Source: Parabacteroides sp. AM08-6 (GTDB lineage Bacteria > Bacteroidota > Bacteroidia > Bacteroidales > Tannerellaceae). From it: a stretch of DNA of 23,256 bases. A model generated the notes under the pieces. It was not told the origin of the DNA. It did not search any database and worked only from the letters and a program-made list of their open reading frames with translations. The stretch spans positions 116,337 through 139,592 of the forward strand of contig NZ_QRMP01000006.1 in NCBI RefSeq assembly GCF_003473295.1. The letters run 5' to 3'. Position 1 is the first letter of the stretch; the number at the start of each line of letters is the position of its first letter. Shown here in pieces: positions 1-6,631 of this stretch. The translations under genes and the position numbers were made by a program.

Positions 1-303
1 TGGGATTTTCAATATGGTAACAAATACAAAGGGGCCAGTAAAAACGATATAAAAGACTTGAATGAAATGATAACCCATTATTCAAAGCATAAGGCTAAGA
101 AAATGTTCAATACCAATTGGGCAGTCGAATATCCTTTCAATCTCTCTGGTGAGGTATATGAGAACAAATACAATATCTGCAAAGCCGTCGTTGCTAAAAA
201 GGGGGAAAGAGATATGTTCCTGTATTTTATGCTGACAGAAAAAGGTGCCAAGAATTTTGAAAAGTATCTGAAAGAATTATCAGGAGCATTCAAGTTCAAA
301 TAA
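1..303 (+). CDS. C-terminal part of a small secreted-type protein of unknown function (paralogue 1, cut by window edge)
   Basis: The frame is open from base 1 to a TAA at 301-303, so this is the 3' end of a gene that begins before the window; the in-frame TTG at 58 is not the real start. The 100 visible residues align without gaps to the C-terminal 100 residues of the next gene (about 93% identical bases by eye) and more loosely to the third gene. Shared features are the block ITHYSKHKAKKMF, a YPFNLSGEVYENKY stretch, a hydrophobic FLYFMLTEKG strand and the ending KELSGAFKFK. The missing part probably carries a signal peptide as in its neighbours. I do not recognise the family and see no catalytic motif. 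It is the first of at least three tandem same-strand copies, and more may lie to the left. Confidence 0.85.
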   Translation, partial: WDFQYGNKYKGASKNDIKDLNEMITHYSKHKAKKMFNTNWAVEYPFNLSGEVYENKYNICKAVVAKKGERDMFLYFMLTEKGAKNFEKYLKELSGAFKFK

Positions 304-406
304 AATCAAGTTATCATATAGGTGTATAAAAAACTATGACACAGGTTGTTATTATTTAAGCAATTTCTTTTACAAAAGCTATGTTTCAACTTAAATTCAA
401 AACGAG

Positions 407-1105
407 ATGAGAAAGCTATTTTTTATATTATTTGCGATAAATGTATTTATTGTAAACTGTTTTGCACAAACCAGACTGGAGTCAGCTGCAAAAATATTGG
501 ATATGGAAGTAAATTTGCCATTTTCCTATTCGGCTTCTCAAAATAAGGAGGGGATTTATGTTACTCCGGTATCGGAAGAGTCACCTTATCCGACTATTAA
601 ACAAGATTACAGAAATGAACCATCTCATGGGCCTACTGCTTTTAAAGTCTTTTTTGAAGTGGTTGCTAGCATTCTACGCCATCAGGATACCGAATGTGTG
701 ATTTTTATTTATATGGGAGATCTCCAAATAAGTACAAAGACTCTAATGTCTAAAAGAGCTGATTTGTTTTCGTATGAAAGCTTAACTTTCAACAGAATAA
801 AACGGGATTTTCAATACGGCAATAAATACAAAGGAGCCAGTAAAAACGATATAAAAGACTTGAATCAAATGATAACCCATTATTCAAAGCATAAGGCTAA
901 GAAAATGTTCAATGCCGATTGGGCGGTCGAATATCCCTTCAATCTATCTGGTGAGGTATACGAGAACAAATACAATATCTGCAAAGCCGTTGTTGCTAAA
1001 AAAGGGGAAAGGGATATATTCCTGTATTTTATGCTGACAGAAAAAGGTTCCAAGAATTTTGACAAGTATCTGAAAGAATTATCAGGAGCATTCAGATTTA
1101 AATAG
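407..1105 (+). CDS. Secreted-type protein of unknown function (paralogue 2)
   Basis: 232 residues. It begins with a hydrophobic signal peptide (about residues 1-21, MRKLFF...CFAQ) with a likely cleavage after CFA, so export to the periplasm or beyond is expected. Residues ~70-110 (TAFKVFFEVVASILRHQD, then a CVIFIYMGD strand) and the C-terminal ~100 residues are shared with the third gene. Compared with that gene it carries about 19 extra residues around 112-130 (LQISTKTLMSKRADLF region). The ATG at 407 is chosen because it puts the signal peptide at the N-terminus. A TATGTTTC at 380-387 is one base off the Bacteroidetes -7 consensus and is a weak promoter candidate. The family is not recognised, and no enzyme motif or lipobox is visible. 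Confidence 0.85.
   Translation: MRKLFFILFAINVFIVNCFAQTRLESAAKILDMEVNLPFSYSASQNKEGIYVTPVSEESPYPTIKQDYRNEPSHGPTAFKVFFEVVASILRHQDTECVIFIYMGDLQISTKTLMSKRADLFSYESLTFNRIKRDFQYGNKYKGASKNDIKDLNQMITHYSKHKAKKMFNADWAVEYPFNLSGEVYENKYNICKAVVAKKGERDIFLYFMLTEKGSKNFDKYLKELSGAFRFK
803..1105 (+). repeat. Direct repeat of positions 1-303 (duplicated C-terminal coding region)
   Basis: Bases 803-1105 match 1-303 without gaps; I count about 22 differences in 303 by eye (~93%). The offset is 802 bp. A third, more diverged copy lies at 1565-1867. Such direct repeats would allow unequal recombination that changes copy number. Confidence 0.9.
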
Positions 1106-1225
1106 TTCAACTTATCTAATTCAGAGACTATTACGACTTCTGCCTATGAGTCCTTATATTTTTCAGGCCTTTTATCGCAGAATAATATTTGAAATATGAA
1201 TTAAACAAATAAAATAATTAGAAAT

Positions 1226-1867
1226 ATGAGAAAGTTATTTTTTACATTGCTACTAATCAATGCATTCATAAACTGTTTTTCCCAAACTGAGTTACAACAT
1301 GCCGCTGAAGTATCCAAAATAACCGTGCAGATACCACCGTCTTTCTATCCCCCACATAACGAGGAACCAATTTATGTCACTCCGGTGAGAGAAGAATGCC
1401 CGGAACCAACCGAGAAACAACTTAATGGAGATGAAGAAGTTTTTGCATCGACAGCTTTTAAAGTTTTTTTCGGCAAAGTTACCGGTATCATACGTTCGCA
1501 GGATTGTGATTGCGTGGTTTTTATTTACATCGATAACACAAAAACACCCTTTGACAGAATAAAAAGAGACTTCAGATTCGGTAAAAGAAATGAAGTGGCT
1601 AATAAAAATGAAACAGAAGCCTTGAATCAGATGATAACTCATTATTCAAAGCATAAGGCTAAGAAAATGTTCAAAGCCGACTGGGCAGTTGGATATCCTT
1701 ATAATTTAGCAGGTCAGTCGTATGAGAACAAGTACAAGAGAGCCAAAGCGATTGTTGCCGGAAAAGAAGATAGGAATATATTTTTGTATTTTATGCTGAC
1801 AGAAAAGGGAGAAAAGAATTTCAACAAGTACCAGAAGGAATTATCAGGGGCTTTCAAGTTCAAATAA
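1226..1867 (+). CDS. Secreted-type protein of unknown function (paralogue 3)
   Basis: 213 residues with an N-terminal signal peptide (MRKLFFTLLLINAFINCFSQ). It follows the same plan as paralogue 2: signal peptide, a variable acidic or proline-containing segment with the shared motif IYVTPV, the block TAFKVFF, a CVVFIYID strand, then the conserved C-terminal region starting at RDF. It is clearly the most diverged copy, yet the ITHYSKHKAKKMF segment is nearly base-identical to the others (one change in about 41 bases), including synonymous positions. It lacks the ~19-residue insertion of paralogue 2. An AATATTTG about 35 bases before the ATG is one base from the -7 consensus. Function unknown; the triplication suggests dosage or diversification of an envelope or secreted factor, which is inference only. 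Confidence 0.85.
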   Translation: MRKLFFTLLLINAFINCFSQTELQHAAEVSKITVQIPPSFYPPHNEEPIYVTPVREECPEPTEKQLNGDEEVFASTAFKVFFGKVTGIIRSQDCDCVVFIYIDNTKTPFDRIKRDFRFGKRNEVANKNETEALNQMITHYSKHKAKKMFKADWAVGYPYNLAGQSYENKYKRAKAIVAGKEDRNIFLYFMLTEKGEKNFNKYQKELSGAFKFK

Positions 1868-1936
1868 GATGGGCTATCCCATTCCCCTAAAAGTCACGAT
1901 GTTCAAAGAAATTCCTCCCAATGTTTTTCAGATTTT

Positions 1937-2054
1937 CTGCCTTCCTATTTACTGGCTGATAATTATCGGCCAGCTGGCTCATAACCGTCAGCCAGCTGGT
2001 TGATAATTGTCAGCCAATTGGCCGACGGTTATCAACCAGTAAATAGAACGGCAG
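1937..2054. repeat. ~118-bp imperfect palindrome built from four 22-bp palindromic units
   Basis: Centred between 1995 and 1996 (CCAGCTGG). The outer arms CTATTTACTGG (1945-1955) and CCAGTAAATAG (2036-2046) are exact complements. Flanking CTGCC (1937) and GGCAG (2050) extend the symmetry. Inside are four 22-bp units, each an 18-base near-palindrome of the form GGYYGATAAYYRTCRRCC joined by AGCT or AATT. It sits in the gene-free stretch 1868-2170 between paralogue 3 and dnaG. It could fold into a very long hairpin or cruciform. It is not followed directly by a T-run, so a terminator role is possible but not obvious. Confidence 0.85.
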
Positions 2055-2131
2055 GTAATTGGAAAGACGTCCTATACTTTTTTCGAAATCATCCGTATGA
2101 TATATCGTATCAACCATAAGAAAATTATCGC

Positions 2132-2139
2132 TACATTTG
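2132..2139 (+). promoter_or_regulatory. Candidate -7 promoter element for dnaG
   Basis: TACATTTG matches the Bacteroidetes -7 consensus TAnnTTTG and lies 31 bases before the dnaG ATG. No clear -33 TTTG is visible at the usual ~20-base spacing. The rest of 1868-2170 holds only the palindrome and no convincing gene. Confidence 0.5.
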
Positions 2140-2170
2140 TCCTCACAAAAAATATAATGTAAGGAACTAA

Positions 2171-4270
2171 ATGATAGATCAACCTACCATAGACCGGATA
2201 TTGGACGCTGCAAACATTGTGGATGTTGTTTCCGAATTCGTAACTCTTCGAAAAAGAGGTGTAAACTATGTAGGATTATGTCCGTTCCATACGGATAAAT
2301 CACCCTCATTCTATGTCTCGCCGGCTAAAAACATTTGTAAATGCTTTGCTTGCGGTGAAGGTGGAACTGCCGTGCATTTCATTATGAAGCACGAACAGTT
2401 GACGTATTTTGATGCTTTGCGCTTCCTGGCTAAAAAATACAATATCGAAATACAGGAACGGGAACTGTCGGACAGGGAAAAACAAATCCGCAGCGACCGA
2501 GAAAGCATGCTGATTGTGAACAGCTGGGCACAAAAATATTTCACGACTCAGCTTTATGAGCATGTGGAAGGAAAAACCGTCGGTTTACGCTATTTTGCCG
2601 AACGCGGTTTTCGCGAAGACACAATCCGTAAATTCCAACTGGGATATAGCTTGGACAACCGGGACGCATTATACAAAGCTGCAATCAAGAACGGTTACAA
2701 AAAGGAATTTCTGGAAAAAACAGGCTTGATTATTGCTTACGAAAACGGGAATGTAAACGACCGTTTCCGTGGACGCGTTATTTTCCCTGTGCATACCTTG
2801 AGTGGAAAAGTAGTGGCTTTCGGTGGACGTGTACTAAAGAAGGATGAAAAAACGGCGAAATACGTCAATTCCCCGGAAAGCGAAATCTATCATAAAAGTA
2901 ATGAGCTATACGGCATCTTCTTTGCCAAACAAGCAATAGTAAAAGCAGACCGTTGTTTTCTGGTGGAAGGTTATACGGATGTCATTTCCATGCACCAAGC
3001 CGGAGTGGAGAATGTGGTGGCTTCGTCCGGAACGGCACTTACACAGGGACAAATCCGGCTTATCCATCGTTTCACCAGTAATATTACGGTTTTGTATGAT
3101 GGGGATGCGGCGGGTATAAAAGCGGCTTTGCGCGGTATCGACCTGCTATTGGAAGACGGGATGAATGTCAAAGTTGTGCTGCTACCGGACGGGGAAGACC
3201 CGGATTCGTTCGCACGCAAGCATAATTCCAGCCAATTCGCCGAATTTATCAAACAAAACGAAACGGATTTTATTCGCTTCAAGACCCGTTTGCTGTTGGA
3301 TGATGCCGGAAACGACCCGATTAAACGCTCCGCTCTCATCTCCGATATTATCCGGACGGTAGCCATTATCCCGGACAACATTGCCCGCTCGCTCTATATC
3401 CGCGAGTGTAGTGCCATGATGGAGATAGACGAAAAGTTGCTGCTCAACGAAATCAATAAAATCCGCTTGAATAAGGAGCAAAAGCAGACTGCCGCCCCTC
3501 CCCCTTCAGCCGGAGCGGTCAATATACCGGAATATCCGGATATTCCCGGCTATCAGTCGTATCCGGAAGAGACTTATGCCTCCGAAGAGAGTTTTATGCC
3601 GTCCGACGATAGCATACCGCCTCCCCCTCCGGAAGAATATCCGCAGGAAGAAACCGGCCCAATACCGGTTCCTCCTCCTATCTCCATGGAGACGAAGCCC
3701 AAACGTTCGCCTTATGAGGCATACGAAGTGGCTTTATTGCGCTATATCGTCAGATATGGCGAAAGAAAATTATTCGAATATACCGACGAGGAAACAAATG
3801 AAGAGATAACTATTCTGGTTGCGGAATATATCCGCTCCGAACTGGAACGGGACGAGTTGACATTTTATACGCCTCTTTTCAGAAGCATGATGGAAGAAGC
3901 TTCCGAACGTTGTCATGAAAAAGGTTTCATAGCCAATCGTTATTTTCTGGCTCATCCGGACCCGAATGTCAGTCGTCTGGCTGCCAACCTGATAAGTGAA
4001 AAATATCAACTGAGCAAATACCATTCGAAATACAGAGAACTGGAACAGGAAGAAAACAAACTGGACCAACTCGTCATACGTGAATTGTATGCCTTCAAGG
4101 ATGCCTATATATTACATAAAATCAAAGAGATACAAGGCAAGCTGAAAGAATTGCAGACAAACGGAGACATGGAACAAACAATCGAATTGATGAAAAAGCT
4201 GACGCGCCTGAACGAAATAAAAAATGCACTTAGCAAAGAGTTAGGAGAACGTATCATATTAAAAATGTAA
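2171..4270 (+). CDS. dnaG: DNA primase DnaG
   Basis: 699 residues. DnaG makes the RNA primers for chromosome replication and works with the DnaB helicase at the fork. The N-terminal CHC2 zinc-binding domain is visible (C37, H40, C58, C61). The primase core has the RFRGRVIFP motif (198-206). The TOPRIM domain has EGYTD (266-270), DGD (310-312) and EDPDSF (342-347), the metal-binding and catalytic residues. Residues ~440-512 form a proline- and glutamate-rich low-complexity linker, then a helical C-terminal domain (~515-699) in the place of the helicase-binding domain. This linker makes the protein over 100 residues longer than the 581-residue E. coli enzyme. The start MIDQPTIDRI is the usual primase N-terminus. 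The ABC transporter gene begins 14 bp after the stop, so the two are probably co-transcribed. All key motifs are intact. Confidence 0.97.
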   Translation: MIDQPTIDRILDAANIVDVVSEFVTLRKRGVNYVGLCPFHTDKSPSFYVSPAKNICKCFACGEGGTAVHFIMKHEQLTYFDALRFLAKKYNIEIQERELSDREKQIRSDRESMLIVNSWAQKYFTTQLYEHVEGKTVGLRYFAERGFREDTIRKFQLGYSLDNRDALYKAAIKNGYKKEFLEKTGLIIAYENGNVNDRFRGRVIFPVHTLSGKVVAFGGRVLKKDEKTAKYVNSPESEIYHKSNELYGIFFAKQAIVKADRCFLVEGYTDVISMHQAGVENVVASSGTALTQGQIRLIHRFTSNITVLYDGDAAGIKAALRGIDLLLEDGMNVKVVLLPDGEDPDSFARKHNSSQFAEFIKQNETDFIRFKTRLLLDDAGNDPIKRSALISDIIRTVAIIPDNIARSLYIRECSAMMEIDEKLLLNEINKIRLNKEQKQTAAPPPSAGAVNIPEYPDIPGYQSYPEETYASEESFMPSDDSIPPPPPEEYPQEETGPIPVPPPISMETKPKRSPYEAYEVALLRYIVRYGERKLFEYTDEETNEEITILVAEYIRSELERDELTFYTPLFRSMMEEASERCHEKGFIANRYFLAHPDPNVSRLAANLISEKYQLSKYHSKYRELEQEENKLDQLVIRELYAFKDAYILHKIKEIQGKLKELQTNGDMEQTIELMKKLTRLNEIKNALSKELGERIILKM

Positions 4271-4284
4271 TAAATCAAACGCTT

Positions 4285-5211
4285 ATGAATTTCTTGGAAA
4301 CGGAAGATGTGGTCAAGCAATACGCCAACCACCTTGCACTCGACAAGGTCAGCATCCAGGTACCCGAAGGTCAGATATTCGGACTATTAGGACCGAACGG
4401 TGCCGGCAAAACCACTTTAATACGTATTATCAATCGTATTACCGCTCCCGATAGCGGACGGGTTCTTTTCAACGGACGGGAGTCGCAACCAGACGATATC
4501 TATCAGATTGGTTACCTGCCGGAAGAACGTGGGTTATACAAAAAAATGAAAGTCGGCGAACAGGCTATCTATCTGGCTCAGCTGAAAGGTTTATCTTACC
4601 AGGAAGCCCGCAAACGACTGACCAGCTGGTTCGAAAAGTTCGACATCATGCCTTGGTGGAACAAAAAGCTGGAAGAGTTGTCGAAAGGTATGCAACAGAA
4701 AATTCAGTTTATTACGACAATCATCCACGAGCCCAAACTGCTTATCTTCGACGAACCGTTCAGTGGTTTCGACCCGGTAAATGCCGAAATGCTGAAAAAA
4801 GAGATACTCGAACTGAAAAATGCAGGCCATACGATTATCTTCTCGACCCATAATATGGCATCGGTCGAAGAAATCTGCGATAATATCGCTTTGATAAACC
4901 GCTCGCACGTGGTACTATCCGGAAATGTGACGGAAGTAAGAAGTCGCTTCAAGACCAATAACTTCACGTTGAAATTCCAGACGGAAGGCAGCTCGATACA
5001 AGAAGTTCCCGGAATGTTCTCCATTCTGGACAATCAGGAACAGAGCGGCATAAGCGAAATGCGTATCCACAAGGAAACAGAAATAAGGAACTCTACTTTG
5101 TTGACCACCTTGGCCGGACAGGCAGAAATCATCTCCTTCACGGAAGAAATTCCATCGATGAACGATATATTTATTAACACCGTTTCCGGTACAAATACTA
5201 CACAAGCATGA
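4285..5211 (+). CDS. ABC transporter ATP-binding protein (NatA-like exporter ATPase)
   Basis: 308 residues; it powers export through the permease encoded next. Walker A GPNGAGKTT (36-44), signature LSKGMQQK (132-139), Walker B LLIFDE (152-157) with a FSGFDP D-loop, and the H-loop histidine in STH (189) are all present. After the ATPase core (~residue 215) there is a C-terminal extension of ~90 residues typical of the NatA/DUF4162 class of ABC-2 exporters. Its stop overlaps the permease start as ATGA (5208-5211), indicating translational coupling. Substrate unknown: members of this class move Na+, peptides, antibiotics or lipids, and the sequence does not decide. It lies directly downstream of dnaG, likely in the same transcript. 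Confidence 0.93.
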   Translation: MNFLETEDVVKQYANHLALDKVSIQVPEGQIFGLLGPNGAGKTTLIRIINRITAPDSGRVLFNGRESQPDDIYQIGYLPEERGLYKKMKVGEQAIYLAQLKGLSYQEARKRLTSWFEKFDIMPWWNKKLEELSKGMQQKIQFITTIIHEPKLLIFDEPFSGFDPVNAEMLKKEILELKNAGHTIIFSTHNMASVEEICDNIALINRSHVVLSGNVTEVRSRFKTNNFTLKFQTEGSSIQEVPGMFSILDNQEQSGISEMRIHKETEIRNSTLLTTLAGQAEIISFTEEIPSMNDIFINTVSGTNTTQA

Positions 5212-6527
5212 ATAAGATAGGACTTATTATAAAAAGAGAATACCTGCGCCGTGTCAGCAAAAAGTCGTTTCTCCTACTCACATTCCTGACCCCTTTTATC
5301 TTTGCCGCCCTGGTATTCGTGCCGCTTTGGTTGTCCACCATCAAGGGCGATGATGCCAAGCAAGTGGCCATTATCGATGCTACAGGCAAATATGCTCCGT
5401 TATTCAAAAATACGGAAGAATATAACTTCATTACAGAAAAAGGGAGCAGCATCGAAGAATACCGTAAAAATCCGGATAAGGAGATTTTTGCTTTCCTGAA
5501 TATCACGGAAGATTTGTTGCAAAATCCGTCTGCCGCCACTCTCTACTCGGAGAAACAAATTCCTTTAGGATTGAAAAACGTGATAGACGAAACGTTATCC
5601 AATTATCTGAAAGATGAAAAACTGGAGACATACAACATAGAGAACCTGAAGCAAATCATTGCCGACAGTAAGATTAATTTCAACATCAAGACAGTTAAAT
5701 GGGACCAAGACGGAGGCGAGAAAAACACTTCCGCCGAAGTTGCATCCATATTGGGCATGGTTCTTACACTAATCATTTATATGTTTATCATCATGTACGG
5801 AAGTATGGTGATGCAGGGCGTGATGGAAGAAAAAACAAATCGTATCATTGAAGTCATGATATCATCCGTCAAACCATTCGACTTGATGATGGGAAAAATT
5901 ATCGGTATCGGCTTTGTCGGGTTGACCCAAGTATTTTTGTGGGCAATACTGACATCGGTCTTAGTTGCCGGCAGCCTTTTCTTCTTTAACGGAAGTGCCT
6001 CTCCCGAAGACGTGATGAATGCCCAAATGGCAGCTCAGGGAATGGGTGACATAGCCGCCAATACTCCCAATATGAATATCCAGATACAAGAAGTCATTAA
6101 TTCGATAAACTTCGGAATGATAGGCAGTTGCTTCATTTTGTACTTCATTGGCGGTTACTTATTGTATGCAGCCCTATTTGCAGCCATCGGAAGTGCACTG
6201 GAACAGCAGGAAGACGCTTCCCAGTTTATGACTCCAATCATGTTGCTAATGGTATTCAGTCTATACGCAGGTATTTACAGCATGAATAATCCTGACGGCC
6301 CGCTGGCATTCTGGTGTTCGATGATTCCCTTCACCTCGCCGATTGTCATGATGGTACGCCTGCCATTCGACATTCCGGTATGGGAAATCTTATTATCATT
6401 TGCATTACTGTTCGCTTCCGCCATCCTGATAGTCTGGTTCTCCGGCAAAATCTACCGTGTCGGTATATTAATGTATGGCAAAAAGCCGGACATCAAAGAA
6501 ATGATGAAATGGCTAAAATATAAATAA
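5208..6527 (+). CDS. ABC-2 type transporter permease (NatB-like)
   Basis: 439 residues. One N-terminal membrane segment (~21-43) is followed by a soluble loop of ~135 residues expected outside the cytoplasm. Further segments lie at about 180-203, 231-260, 303-328, 341-360 and 394-413. The motif EEKTNRIIEVMISSVKP (207-223) after the second segment is characteristic of the ABC-2/NatB permease family. It pairs with the ATPase just upstream, with start and stop overlapping by 4 bp. The large loop and six-segment layout fit a half-transporter that dimerises with two ATPase subunits. A strong bidirectional terminator starts about 40 bp after the stop, so this is the last gene of the dnaG transcript. 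Substrate unknown. Confidence 0.9.
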   Translation: MNKIGLIIKREYLRRVSKKSFLLLTFLTPFIFAALVFVPLWLSTIKGDDAKQVAIIDATGKYAPLFKNTEEYNFITEKGSSIEEYRKNPDKEIFAFLNITEDLLQNPSAATLYSEKQIPLGLKNVIDETLSNYLKDEKLETYNIENLKQIIADSKINFNIKTVKWDQDGGEKNTSAEVASILGMVLTLIIYMFIIMYGSMVMQGVMEEKTNRIIEVMISSVKPFDLMMGKIIGIGFVGLTQVFLWAILTSVLVAGSLFFFNGSASPEDVMNAQMAAQGMGDIAANTPNMNIQIQEVINSINFGMIGSCFILYFIGGYLLYAALFAAIGSALEQQEDASQFMTPIMLLMVFSLYAGIYSMNNPDGPLAFWCSMIPFTSPIVMMVRLPFDIPVWEILLSFALLFASAILIVWFSGKIYRVGILMYGKKPDIKEMMKWLKYK

Positions 6528-6566
6528 AACATATCAATCGATATAAATCAGTCGATTAGATAAATA

Positions 6567-6614
6567 AAAACGGCTGATACTATTTGCATAAAAGCAATCG
6601 GTATCAGCCGTTTT
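6567..6614. terminator. Bidirectional rho-independent terminator
   Basis: Perfect 14-bp inverted repeat, AAAACGGCTGATAC (6567-6580) with GTATCAGCCGTTTT (6601-6614); the 20-base loop can itself pair TTGC with GCAA. A-tract and T-tract flank both sides, so it can stop the plus-strand ABC operon and the minus-strand peptidase gene, which converge here. Confidence 0.9.
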
Positions 6615-6631
6615 CATAGAAAGCAAAGCTT

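Noticed and set aside
58..303. Treating the TTG at 58 as the start of a complete 81-residue gene.
   Set aside because: The frame is open to base 1 and the upstream residues match those of the neighbouring paralogue, so the gene is truncated by the window.
1869..2003. A 44-codon plus-strand frame (MGYPIPLKVTMFKEIP... ending QPAG) just after paralogue 3.
   Set aside because: Its second half is only a translation of the palindromic repeat units and it has no promoter or other support; likely a chance frame.
1937..2054. CRISPR array.
   Set aside because: Units follow each other with a fixed 22-bp period and no unique spacers, and no cas genes are present.
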